Below are positions 56,838 through 64,000 of a DNA stretch of 64,000 nt, piece by piece (position 1 is the stretch's first letter; each line of letters begins with the position of its first letter). The notes beneath the pieces were generated by a model. It was not told the origin of the DNA and made no database searches. It saw only the letters and a list, made by a program, of their open reading frames with translations. The position numbers were made by a program, and so were the translations under genes. The DNA is taken from positions 124,001 through 188,000 of the forward strand of contig NZ_JASCIS010000003.1 of assembly GCF_029968015.1 (NCBI RefSeq), given 5' to 3'. This DNA comes from Streptomyces luteolus (GTDB taxonomy: Bacteria; Actinomycetota; Actinomycetes; Streptomycetales; Streptomycetaceae).

Positions 56838-58378
56838 GCGTGGGTGACCTTCCGGGCGAGGGCGCGGGCGAACTGGCCCGTCTCGGTGCTGCTGCGGGTG
56901 ACGGTGACTCCGGCGGCCTTCAGGGCGGCGATCTGCTCGTCGAGGGCCGGGGTGTCGAGGTCGGTGCCGAGTACGTATCCGACGATCTCCAGGTGGCGGC
57001 CGGCGTCGGCGGCGATCTGCTGGGCCTGCTCGACGGCGGGCAGGGTGACGCCTACGGGGTCCTCGTGGGCGCCGAAGCCGAGGACGAAGTCCATGACGAT
57101 CAGGGCGACTTCGGGGTCCTTGGCCTCCTCGACCAGGCGGGCCAGGCGCAGGGACGGATCGATCATCGGGTGCGGGCGCCCGTTGGTGAAGTCGTCGTCG
57201 CCGAAGTCGAGGAAGGTGTGGCCGGTGCTGGGGCTGTCGGCGGTGAGGCGGCGGGCCGGGTCCTTCTGGATGTTGCTCCAGACGTCGTCGCCGAGGTCGA
57301 GCATGGCGTACATCGACTCGTCGCAGAGGGTTCCGCCGCAGAACAGGCCGCGTACGTACCGCTGTTCCGGCCCGAGCAGGGCAGCGACCTCGTCGATACG
57401 GGTGGTGTCGAGGGGCTCGACGTCGGCGTTCGGGTCCGCGCCGAGACGGACTGCCTGCAGTGCGGCGTCCTGGGTGCCGGTCGCGAAGTGCCCGCCCGCG
57501 GCGACGACGGCCTCCTCGGACCCGCCCACGAAGTACACGACGACGGGCTTTCCGGCGGAGGCGATCTCGGCGAGCACCTTCTGCTCGACGGACGGGGCCG
57601 GGGGCTTGGAGACCAGGACAATGACGCTGGTCGTCGGATCGGAGGCGAGCGCGCGGATGCCGTCGATCATCATGATGCCGCCGACCTCCTCGCTGAGGTC
57701 ACGGCCGCCGGTGCCGATGAGCTGCGAGACACCCGCGCCGAGGGCGTGGATACGGACGCTGAGTTCCTGCGATCCGGTGCCGGAGGCGGCGACAATGCCT
57801 ACGGAGCCGGGCCGGACTGCGTTGGCGAAGCAGAGCCCGACGTTGTTGATGATGGCGGTGCCGCAGTCCGGGCCCATCATCAACAGACCCTTGTCGTGGG
57901 CGAGTTGCTTGAGGGCGATCTCTTCCTCGACGGAGACGTTGTCGCTGAACAGCAGCACGTGCAGGCCGTTCTCCAGAGCCTTGCGGGCTTCGCGGCCCGC
58001 GTAGGCGCCGTTGACGGCGATCACGGCGAGGTTGGCCGCCGGGTTGTCCTGTGCGGCGGCGGCGATGGTGCGGTGGGTGACCGTCGCGTCTCCGGCGGAG
58101 GGCGCCTTGCGGGTGAGGAGTTCCTCGACGGCGGCGAGCACCGTGTCGACGTCGGCGCCCTCGCGGGCCTCCACGACGACCATCAGGTCGCCGTTGCCCG
58201 CGGCTTCGAGCTCGGGTGTGAGCAGGCCCAGGTTGGCAAGGACCCCCTTGTTCATCTCCGTGCCCATGGCCACAAAGGCCTGCTCCACGTCGTCGAGGCC
58301 GTTCGCCTTCGTCGAGATGGCCATCAGGGACACGGAGTCGAAGTAGGTGTTCTTCTTGACGACTGCTGTGCTGCTCAC
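56834..58378 (-). CDS. fdrA: AllF (FdrA) transcarbamoylase subunit
   Basis: A 514-residue FdrA protein: KKNTYFDSVSLMAISTKANG at the start, the acyl-CoA-synthetase-like Rossmann segments SVGIVAASGTGSQELSVRIH and IGTGGRDLSEEVGGIMMIDG, MGPDCGTAIINNVGLCFANA, and LIVMDFVLGFGAHEDPVGVT near the end. The fold is that of succinyl-CoA synthetase alpha, but in E. coli the protein is a subunit of oxamate transcarbamoylase. GTG 58378 overlaps the allH stop (GTGA) and the stop overlaps allG. Middle gene of the core operon. Confidence 0.9.
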   Translation of the reverse strand: MSSTAVVKKNTYFDSVSLMAISTKANGLDDVEQAFVAMGTEMNKGVLANLGLLTPELEAAGNGDLMVVVEAREGADVDTVLAAVEELLTRKAPSAGDATVTHRTIAAAAQDNPAANLAVIAVNGAYAGREARKALENGLHVLLFSDNVSVEEEIALKQLAHDKGLLMMGPDCGTAIINNVGLCFANAVRPGSVGIVAASGTGSQELSVRIHALGAGVSQLIGTGGRDLSEEVGGIMMIDGIRALASDPTTSVIVLVSKPPAPSVEQKVLAEIASAGKPVVVYFVGGSEEAVVAAGGHFATGTQDAALQAVRLGADPNADVEPLDTTRIDEVAALLGPEQRYVRGLFCGGTLCDESMYAMLDLGDDVWSNIQKDPARRLTADSPSTGHTFLDFGDDDFTNGRPHPMIDPSLRLARLVEEAKDPEVALIVMDFVLGFGAHEDPVGVTLPAVEQAQQIAADAGRHLEIVGYVLGTDLDTPALDEQIAALKAAGVTVTRSSTETGQFARALARKVTHA

Positions 58379-59454
58379 AGCGAACCTCGCAGTTCTTTCT
58401 CCAGGTGGAGCCCGGTCACCAGACCGGACAGGGTGTCGGCGCCCGAGGTGTGGCCGTGGGCCAACGCGCGGCGGACCGGGCTTCGGATGGTGTCGACGGC
58501 CTGCGCGTCGCTCTGCCCGCGAGTGGCGGTGAGTGAGCGCAGCACGTCGACCAGCGGGGCGCGGACGCGTCCCGCCAGGGCCTCACGCAGGGTGGTGGTG
58601 CTCAACAGCGTGGTGCGGCAGGGGTGTTCGGTGAGGATGTGGTCGAGGGCACGGGCGAAGGGGCCGAGCCTGCTGCCGCCGATCGCGGACAGCACGGCGA
58701 TGCCGACGAGGAAGTCGTCACCGGCCGGGGTGAGTCCGGGACCGAGTCCCAGGAGGGCCAGGACCGCCTCGTCCAGAGGGGAGGAGGATTCGCCTGGGGC
58801 GGCGGCCTCGCGCGGGGTGGGGTCGGTGGCGGTCGGGGCGACCTCGGACCCGCGCCGCACCGGGTCCGGGCCGGACGGCGAGGACTGACCGGTCACTGCG
58901 TCACCGTCGCAGCGGTACGGTGCCCCGCACGACGAGCGGACCGCCCGCACGAGTCGCCGGCGGCCGTGGTCGAGTGCGGCGCAGACAGCCGTCTCCATCG
59001 GGGCGGCGGTGGGAGCTGCGCCGAGCATGCCGCCCAACTCCCCGTAGGCGTACGTCGCTTGCCGTAGGGCGCGTGCCGCTGTGGAGAGTTCGCTCGACGT
59101 CAGCTGGTCAAGGCTCGGCAAAATGGGATTCCATTCTCCGGATTCCCGTAGACAGATCCGGATGCCGCCGTGACCTCCGGGCAGCGTGAGGCTACCCGGC
59201 GCGAACTCGACCGGCTCTCCCGGGCGCACCCCGCTGCCGCCCCAGTGCGGGATGTCCACGATCAGGGTGCGCGGCGCGTTCTCGCACCCTCGGGCAGCGA
59301 GGGAGACGAGCTCGCCGTCCGGCAACTGCAGGTTGAGGACGCCACGGAAGACACTGTCCACGCGCCCGCGGCCGCGGAGCGTGCGCAGTCGCGCGAGCAG
59401 CGCCGCGTCCCCGGAGCGCGAGTGCAGCACCGCGGATGCGCGCACCGACACCAT
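58375..59454 (-). CDS. allH: AllH (YlbF, DUF2877) transcarbamoylase subunit
   Basis: A 359-residue DUF2877 protein: RVDSVFRGVLNLQLPDGELV near residue 35, then LALLGLGPGLTPAGDDFLVG, the diagnostic LGxGLTPAGDDFL motif, and ALAHGHTSGADTLSGLVTGL at the C terminus. It is the third AllFGH component and first gene of the leftward operon. The ATG at 59454 is set 5 bp after AAGGGGAG; a GTG two codons earlier is inside that site. The central 40 residues (SGPDPVRRGSEVAPTATDPT and around) are a low-complexity insert. Promoter shared with arcC, with a GntR operator between. Confidence 0.87.
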   Translation of the reverse strand: MVSVRASAVLHSRSGDAALLARLRTLRGRGRVDSVFRGVLNLQLPDGELVSLAARGCENAPRTLIVDIPHWGGSGVRPGEPVEFAPGSLTLPGGHGGIRICLRESGEWNPILPSLDQLTSSELSTAARALRQATYAYGELGGMLGAAPTAAPMETAVCAALDHGRRRLVRAVRSSCGAPYRCDGDAVTGQSSPSGPDPVRRGSEVAPTATDPTPREAAAPGESSSPLDEAVLALLGLGPGLTPAGDDFLVGIAVLSAIGGSRLGPFARALDHILTEHPCRTTLLSTTTLREALAGRVRAPLVDVLRSLTATRGQSDAQAVDTIRSPVRRALAHGHTSGADTLSGLVTGLHLEKELRGSL

Positions 59455-59527
59455 GTCCACTCCCCTTCACTTCCCGCCCGAACAGAACGCCGAGGCCGGT
59501 TCCACTCGCGGTGACCCTACGAAGAAT

Positions 59528-59537
59528 TGGTATACCA
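59528..59537. promoter_or_regulatory. GntR (FCD) operator between allH and arcC
   Basis: TGGTATACCA, a perfect 10-bp palindrome within AATTGGTATACCATTT. It sits 74 bp from the allH start and 39 bp from the arcC start. The UxuR/ExuR-type operators of FCD GntR regulators have the same core. An identical copy is at 61219-61228. Confidence 0.82.
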
Positions 59538-59575
59538 TTTCGCCACCAGAAGCGACCCATTCGAGGAGGACTTCC

Positions 59576-60505
59576 ATGCGCATCGTCGTGGCCCTGGGTG
59601 GCAACGCACTGGCCCGGCGGGGCGAGCCGATGACCGCGGACCATCTGCGGGCCAACGTCAGGGCGTCCTGCGAGGCGCTCGCCGACCTGGCCGGGAAGCA
59701 CGAGGTGGTCATCACCCACGGCAACGGTCCGCAGGTGGGATTGCTCGCCCTGCAGAACCTGGCCTACCAGGACGTGGCGGCGTACCCGCTGGACATTCTG
59801 GGCGCGGAGACGCAGGGCATGATCGGATACGTCATCCAGCAGGAGCTCAGCAATGCGCTGGGCGGCGCCCGTGAGGTCGCGGCGGTGCTCACCACCACCG
59901 AAGTCGACGAGGACGACCCGGCGTTCAGCCTCCCGACCAAGCTGATCGGCCCGATGTACTCGGCACACGACGCGGCCGACGCCGCGGCCGAGTACCGGTG
60001 GACCATCGCCCGGGACGGCGCTGGCTTCCGCCGGGTCGTGCCGTCACCGCACCCGCTGCGGATCGTGCAAGCCCCGTTGGTGCGCACGCTGCTGGAGAAC
60101 GACCGGCTCGTGGTGTGCGTCGGCGGCGGCGGTGTGCCCGTCAAGACCGACGGCAAGGGCCGCCGGACCGGGCTTCAGGCGGTCGTCGACAAGGATCTCG
60201 CCAGCGCCGCTCTGGCGGCCGAGCTGCAGGCGGACATGCTGGTGATGCTGACGGACGGTGACTACGTCAGCGAGAACTGGGGCACTCCGGAGCAGCGCGA
60301 CATCCTCACGGCATCCCCGGAGGCGATCGGCGAACTCGCTTTCGCCGAGGGTTCGATGAAGCCGAAGGTCGACGCCGCGATCCGGGTCGCGCAGGCGGGC
60401 GGGCGCGCACTCATCGGCCCGCTGGACCGGCTCGACGATCTGCTGGAGCGCCGCGTCGGCACGGAGATCAAACCCGATGTGCCGGAAGGAATCATCTTCG
60501 CCTGA
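59576..60505 (+). CDS. arcC: Carbamate kinase
   Basis: A 309-residue amino-acid-kinase-fold enzyme: MRIVVALGGNALARRGEPMT, EVVITHGNGPQVGLLALQN, YVIQQELSNALG and DRLVVCVGGGGVPVKTDGKG; C-terminal DGDYVSENWGTPEQRDI and EGSMKPKVDAAIRVAQAGGR. It makes ATP and carbamate from carbamoyl phosphate and ADP. ATG 59576 follows GAGGAGGA. No arcA or arcB (arginine deiminase pathway) is nearby, so the carbamoyl phosphate should come from the divergent AllFGH complex. Catabolic ATP yield is the expected role. Confidence 0.95.
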   Translation: MRIVVALGGNALARRGEPMTADHLRANVRASCEALADLAGKHEVVITHGNGPQVGLLALQNLAYQDVAAYPLDILGAETQGMIGYVIQQELSNALGGAREVAAVLTTTEVDEDDPAFSLPTKLIGPMYSAHDAADAAAEYRWTIARDGAGFRRVVPSPHPLRIVQAPLVRTLLENDRLVVCVGGGGVPVKTDGKGRRTGLQAVVDKDLASAALAAELQADMLVMLTDGDYVSENWGTPEQRDILTASPEAIGELAFAEGSMKPKVDAAIRVAQAGGRALIGPLDRLDDLLERRVGTEIKPDVPEGIIFA

Positions 60506-60529
60506 GCCTCCGCCGGGTGCCGGACGTGC

Positions 60530-61180
60530 TCAGTCCTTCGCGGCCCTCAAATGCGCCGCCGCCGCGCTGCGGCCCGTCTCCAGGTGCTTCATCACCAATT
60601 CCTCGACGCGCGGCACGTCCCGGGACGCGATCGCGTCGTACAGCTCCTCGTGCTCCTGCGCCACGGCGAGCAGGTCGTCGTGCCTGCTGAGCAGCCAGCG
60701 CATCCGGCTGCGCAGGGTCCTCTCCAACTCGCTGAGCAGCTCGTTCGCCGCCAGCCACGTGACGGTCTCGTGGAAGTCGGCCGCGGCGCGGCGGGCACGT
60801 ACGGCGTCGCCCCGGCGCGCGGCCTCCAGCTCGGCGTCGAGGTCGGCGCGGAGCCGATCGAGACCGGCGCGGGTGCTGCGCTGAGCGGCGAGCCGGAACG
60901 TGAGTGTCTCCAGGGCGGACCGCACTTCGTCCAGGTCCGAGATGTCGGTGGGGCTGAACTCCCGTACGACCGCCCAGGTGCGCGGGCGAGGAGTGACGAG
61001 ACCCTCGTTCACGAGCGCCTTGAGGGCATCGCGGACGGGCAGCCGGCTCACCCCGAGCTCGGCCGCGAGTTCACGCTCGACGAGCTTGCTGCCGGGTCGG
61101 CGTACACCGTCGAGAATGTCGTCCCGGAGCTGACGCGTGACCCGATCCGACTCGGGCTCGAAGCCTTCACTACCTGCCAT
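60530..61180 (-). CDS. GntR family (FCD) transcriptional regulator
   Basis: A 216-residue regulator: winged helix VTRQLRDDILDGVRRPGSKL, VERELAAELGVSRLPVRDAL and NEGLVTPRPRTWAVVREFS; then the all-helical FCD ligand domain (DEVRSALETLTFRLAAQRST, ADFHETVTWLAANELLSELE, EHEELYDAIASRDVPRVEEL), with the metal-binding Asp and His residues. ATG 61180 is used (ATG 61189 possible). The operator TGGTATACCA 39 bp upstream indicates autoregulation, and its twin at 59528 shows control of allHFG and arcC. It converges on arcC. Confidence 0.92.
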   Translation of the reverse strand: MAGSEGFEPESDRVTRQLRDDILDGVRRPGSKLVERELAAELGVSRLPVRDALKALVNEGLVTPRPRTWAVVREFSPTDISDLDEVRSALETLTFRLAAQRSTRAGLDRLRADLDAELEAARRGDAVRARRAAADFHETVTWLAANELLSELERTLRSRMRWLLSRHDDLLAVAQEHEELYDAIASRDVPRVEELVMKHLETGRSAAAAHLRAAKD

Positions 61181-61218
61181 GCGGCACATTCTCTCATCAG
61201 GTCCGGACCTCACGAGTT

Positions 61219-61228
61219 TGGTATACCA
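61219..61228. promoter_or_regulatory. GntR (FCD) operator in front of its own gene
   Basis: TGGTATACCA, identical to 59528-59537 and preceded by GAGTT, 39 bp before the regulator's ATG. Confidence 0.82.
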
Positions 61229-61354
61229 CCGGAATCCCGCCGAAATTTCGCCGTCAGTTCCGTAGGAACCTCCGTATGGCCACCTCCGCGTCACGGCGGC
61301 GGCCGGGTCGTGCAGAGCGCGCCGCGCGTAGGCCACATACGCCTCCGGCCTCGG

Positions 61355-61834
61355 CTACCCGTCGTGGTCGTACACGGTCACCGATATCCCTCTCGCGACG
61401 AGACGTTCCATGATCAGCGGTTCGATCCGGGACCACTTGCCGCCCGCCAGGCCGCAGCCGATCCTCGGCATGTGGACCGACGCGCCGAGTTCCACGGCCT
61501 TGTCGGCGACGCGTCCCAACGCCGCGTCGATGGCCTCGTACCGCACGGGCACACCCTTGCTTCCGGTGCGGATGCCGCGCTGGCCGACCATGTTCGCCAC
61601 CCACACGTACGGCTCGACCTGGATGAACTGAGCGGCGCCCAGGCCGAATTCGTTGCCCGCGCGCTCGCGGTGCCAGCGTCTGTAGGCCGCCTCGGGCTCC
61701 GGCCAGCGGCGGGACACGGCCAGCACGAAGCCCTTGCCCCAGCCGCCCAGGTCGTTGCAGACATGTGCGATCAGCTTGACGCCCTTGCCGTGCGGCGCGG
61801 TGGCGTCCCCTCGTACGTATGCGATCCCCGTCAT
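61355..61834 (-). CDS. Macro domain protein (ADP-ribose-1''-phosphatase-like)
   Basis: A 159-residue single macro domain: GIAYVRGDATAPHGKGVKLI, AHVCNDLGGWGKGFVLAVSR (the ADP-ribose loop, N-D-x-G-G-W-G-K-G), YVWVANMVGQRG and VHMPRIGCGLAGGKWSRIEP (phosphate loop). It matches Poa1p-like phosphatases and ADP-ribosyl hydrolases that process ADP-ribose derivatives in the cytoplasm. The ATG at 61834 follows GGTGGAG. No ADP-ribosyltransferase (DarT-type) gene adjoins it, so it is not an evident antitoxin. Monocistronic. Confidence 0.9.
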   Translation of the reverse strand: MTGIAYVRGDATAPHGKGVKLIAHVCNDLGGWGKGFVLAVSRRWPEPEAAYRRWHRERAGNEFGLGAAQFIQVEPYVWVANMVGQRGIRTGSKGVPVRYEAIDAALGRVADKAVELGASVHMPRIGCGLAGGKWSRIEPLIMERLVARGISVTVYDHDG

Positions 61835-61926
61835 GCGCTCCACCGTAAAGCGCACCACTGACAACGCACCGGCAGTGCTTCGATGAGCTGTGGATGTGAC
61901 CGATAGCCCCGCGAGAGGTGTCCCGT

Positions 61927-62964
61927 ATGGCCGTACCGCCCGCGCCGCCTCCACTGCCGCTGGGGCGTGGCCTGCTGTACGCGGGGTTCGCCGCCAGCAC
62001 CTGGGGCACGGCAGGAGCGGCGGCGACCGCGCTCCATCAGCACAGCGGGCTCGGCCCGTTGACCGTCTCGTTCTGGCGGTTCCTGATCGGAGCGCTGCTC
62101 CTGCTCGGCGCCCGGCCCCTGTTGCTGCACAGCCGGTCGAGGCGGGTGCACGCAGCCACGCCTGCTTGCGGTTCCGGTTCCGGTTTCGGTTCCGGCCTGA
62201 GGCGTCTCGTACGTCCGCATCTCCTCGGGCTCGGCCTGTGCATGGCGGTATTCCAAACGTTCTACTTGATCGCTGTGGACCTCACCGGGCTCGCGGTCGG
62301 TACGACCGTCGCCCTCGGTACGACACCGGTCCTCACCTCGCTCGGGGCCTGGCTGCTGTCGCGTCAACGGCCCAGGCCCGCTGACCTGTCGGCCACCGCG
62401 CTCGCCGTGGTGGGGCTGCTGCTCGTCGTCCTCGGCGGCTCGGGCGGCGGCTCGGGCGTGCCCGCCACCGGCCCGTCCCCGGTGGCGGGTTTCGCGTGCG
62501 CTCTGCTGTCGGCGGCGGGGCTGGCCTCGGTCAACCTCCTTGGCCAGCGCCGCCGTCGACGTCCCGACGGGGAGCCCCTGGACGCCGCACTCGCCGGATT
62601 CGGCGTCGGTACGGTGCTGTTGCTCCCCGTACTCCTGACCACCGATGTGCTGCCGAAGGGCTCGGAGGTCTGGCCGTCGGTGCTGCTGCTCGGGTATCTG
62701 GCGGCGGTGCCCTCGGCGCTGGCGTACGCGCTGTTCTTCACAGCCGCTTCCGTGGTGCGGGCCACCACCATGTCGACCCTGATGCTCCTGGAGCCGCTCG
62801 CCGCGCTCGCCCTGGGCGTACTCCTCTTCGACGAGCGGCTGGCCCTTGCCGCCGCCGCGGGAACAGCCTTGCTGCTCACCGGAATCCTGGTCCTCGCGCG
62901 GGCCGAGCGGGAGAGCGGGAACCCTGGCCCCGACGGCGGGGCCACGCATCAACCGATCGGATGA
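61927..62964 (+). CDS. EamA/DMT family transporter
   Basis: A 345-residue protein with ten helices in two EamA repeats: LLYAGFAASTWGTAGAAATA, VSFWRFLIGALLLLGARPLL, YLIAVDLTGLAVGTTVALGT in the first, and PSALAYALFFTAASVVRATT, MSTLMLLEPLAALALGVLLF in the second. DMT members export amino acids or metabolites; substrate unknown. The loop after helix 2 is a Gly/Ser stretch (SGSGFGSG). ATG 61927 after GAGAGG; a GTG three codons earlier is possible. Divergent from the macro-domain gene. Confidence 0.88.
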   Translation: MAVPPAPPPLPLGRGLLYAGFAASTWGTAGAAATALHQHSGLGPLTVSFWRFLIGALLLLGARPLLLHSRSRRVHAATPACGSGSGFGSGLRRLVRPHLLGLGLCMAVFQTFYLIAVDLTGLAVGTTVALGTTPVLTSLGAWLLSRQRPRPADLSATALAVVGLLLVVLGGSGGGSGVPATGPSPVAGFACALLSAAGLASVNLLGQRRRRRPDGEPLDAALAGFGVGTVLLLPVLLTTDVLPKGSEVWPSVLLLGYLAAVPSALAYALFFTAASVVRATTMSTLMLLEPLAALALGVLLFDERLALAAAAGTALLLTGILVLARAERESGNPGPDGGATHQPIG

Positions 62965-63050
62965 CCCACGGGTCGTCCCAACGCCCGGTGATCTCCAGCC
63001 GGTTCAGCGACGGCCGGTCCCGAATGCGGAACGAGCATGGACGGTACGGC

Positions 63051-63120
63051 CCTCGCACCCCCTCGCACCCCCTCACACCCCCTCGCCCCCCGCACCCCCT
63101 CGCACCTCTTCGCACCTCCT
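63051..63120 (+). repeat. 10-bp tandem repeat (CCTCGCACCC), 7 copies
   Basis: Seven 10-bp units, increasingly degenerate to the right, in the gap in front of the ankyrin lipoprotein gene. The rest of the gap 62965-63157 shows no gene. Confidence 0.85.
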
Positions 63121-63157
63121 CTCGCTGACGACCCTCCCCCACCGAAAGCGAAACGCC

Positions 63158-63949
63158 ATGGCCTCCGCACGACGCACCACCCTCCTGTTCGCCGCGCTCG
63201 CGGGCGCCGCCGTGCTAGTGACCGCGTGCAGTGCGGAGCCCGAGACGGATGGGGCCGAGCGGCCCACGAAGTCGTCCAGCGCCTCCAGGTCGGCTTCCCC
63301 CGGGGCCGAAGCCGAGGCCTCCTCGCCCGCCGCCGAGAAGAAACCCGCGAAGGACCCCGCAGCGAGCCGCGACCTGCTGGCAGCCGCGCGTTCCGGGGAC
63401 GCCGATGCCGTACGCGAGGCCATCGACCGGGGCGCCGACCTGGAGACGCGCGACGACAGCCGCCGCACTCCCCTGCTCCTCGCCGTCACCGACGACCACG
63501 TCGAGGCCGCCGAGATCCTCGTCGAGGCCGGGGCCGACCCGGACGCGCTCGACCACCAGCACGACACCCCGTGGCTGGTCACCGGCGTGACGGGCAGCGC
63601 CGAGATGGCCCGTGTCCTGGCGGAGGCCGACCCGGACTACGGCATCCTCAACCGGTACGGCGGCACCTCGCTGATCCCGGCCGGCGAACACGGCCACGTC
63701 GACTACATCCGCGAGGTCACCACCAACCCTGACATCGATGTGGACGTCGACCACATCAACAACCTCGGCTGGACCGCCCTGCTCGAAGCCGTGATCCTCG
63801 GCAGCGGCGGCGAGGCGCACCAGGAGTCCGTGAAACTCCTCCTCGACGCGGGCGCCGACCGCTCCATCGAGGACAATTCCGGCAAGACGGCCCTGGACCA
63901 CGCCGAGGAGAAGGGCCAGAACGACATCGCCCGCCTGCTGCGCGGCTGA
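63158..63949 (+). CDS. Ankyrin-repeat lipoprotein
   Basis: A 263-residue lipoprotein: signal peptide with lipobox VTAC, a Ser/Ala/Lys linker, then ankyrin repeats from about residue 68: LLAAARSGDADAVREAIDRG, ADLETRDDSRRTPLLLAVTD, DHVEAAEILVEAGADPDALD and ESVKLLLDAGADRSIEDNSG, ending KTALDHAEEKGQNDIARLL. Ankyrin lipoproteins bind other proteins at the cell surface; in several bacteria they protect a catalase or a secreted effector, but no such partner is adjacent. ATG at 63158; weak ribosome site. Confidence 0.88.
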   Translation: MASARRTTLLFAALAGAAVLVTACSAEPETDGAERPTKSSSASRSASPGAEAEASSPAAEKKPAKDPAASRDLLAAARSGDADAVREAIDRGADLETRDDSRRTPLLLAVTDDHVEAAEILVEAGADPDALDHQHDTPWLVTGVTGSAEMARVLAEADPDYGILNRYGGTSLIPAGEHGHVDYIREVTTNPDIDVDVDHINNLGWTALLEAVILGSGGEAHQESVKLLLDAGADRSIEDNSGKTALDHAEEKGQNDIARLLRG

Positions 63950-64000
63950 GCGACTGAGAGGCTGAGAGGCTGAACGGGCACATGAAGACGGTGGCCCGCC

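Noticed and set aside
52881..58004. A 1707-codon open frame on the plus strand
   Set aside because: It is antisense to the MFS, permease, allG and fdrA genes, is composed of Gly/Asp/Arg/Val low-complexity sequence and matches no domain. GC-rich DNA leaves such frames open by codon symmetry.
59576..60505. Arginine deiminase pathway
   Set aside because: Carbamate kinase is present, but no arginine deiminase or ornithine carbamoyltransferase gene is near; the AllFGH neighbours explain it better.
61355..61834. DarG-type antitoxin
   Set aside because: The macro domain is a single-domain Poa1p-like protein with no adjacent DarT ADP-ribosyltransferase.

Overview
The window is chromosomal DNA from a high-GC actinomycete, almost certainly Streptomyces or a close relative. 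Nearly every codon ends in G or C, and GTG and TTG starts are common. The gene families are typical of the genus: an NsdA-like TPR regulator, DUF6230/DUF6114 pair, LtrA, a mycothiol-dependent isomerase relative, SigE-type sigma factor and many lipoproteins. No rRNA, tRNA, CRISPR array, insertion sequence or phage gene was seen. This is accessory or arm-like territory: mostly one- to three-gene units, many divergent regulator/target pairs, and an unusual number of broken genes and short tandem repeats.

Layout. 1-6.6 kb: partial sugar acetyltransferase, HdeD-like membrane protein, exonuclease, an Lrp regulator divergent from the AzlCD amino-acid exporter, an unknown protein with a repeated W-F-P/WYLGEV module, and allantoicase. 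6.6-7.6 kb: anti-sigma-like protein with a broken sigma factor. 7.9-11.7 kb: thioesterase, StrB1-like amidinotransferase and ABC-F protein. 11.8-17 kb: FG-GAP lipoprotein, luciferase-like oxidoreductase, and an Old Yellow Enzyme gene divergent from a MerR regulator. 17-17.5 kb: two gene remnants. 17.5-28.1 kb: subtilase unit, DUF4436, LtrA, a large NB-ARC/LuxR regulator and DUF6230/6114. 28.1-30 kb: eroded SDR and carboxymuconolactone decarboxylase genes followed by an intact TetR gene. 30-43.9 kb: small enzymes, GNATs, a SoxR-like promoter in front of an NmrA-type reductase, a yybP-ykoY riboswitch in front of a TMEM165/GDT1 transporter, a broken AraC regulator and an ArsR/MFS pair. 44-49 kb: orphan PstS, LysR, a secreted I36-like operon, and a GH13/LacI pair truncated head-to-head. 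49-52.4 kb: ArsR/YnfA and a second repeat-module protein with a C-terminal frameshift. 52.5-61.2 kb: a catabolic locus. 61.3-64 kb: macro-domain protein, EamA transporter and ankyrin lipoprotein.

The most coherent system is at 52.6-61.2 kb. An MFS transporter, an NCS1 permease and three coupled genes for the AllF(FdrA)/AllG/AllH transcarbamoylase run leftward. Carbamate kinase is transcribed divergently, and an FCD-type GntR regulator lies beyond it. The same palindrome, TGGTATACCA, lies between the two transcription units and again in front of the regulator. Together they look like a regulated pathway that imports an N-carbamoyl compound, phosphorolyses it to carbamoyl phosphate and recovers ATP.

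Broken genes recur (sigma factor, SDR, decarboxylase, AraC, GH13/LacI, DHFR-like, quinone reductase). Several have lost an internal segment of about 40-50 codons. This means either strong deletion-driven decay or sequence dropped from the assembly. Product names are family-level calls made by reading the sequence; no database search was run.
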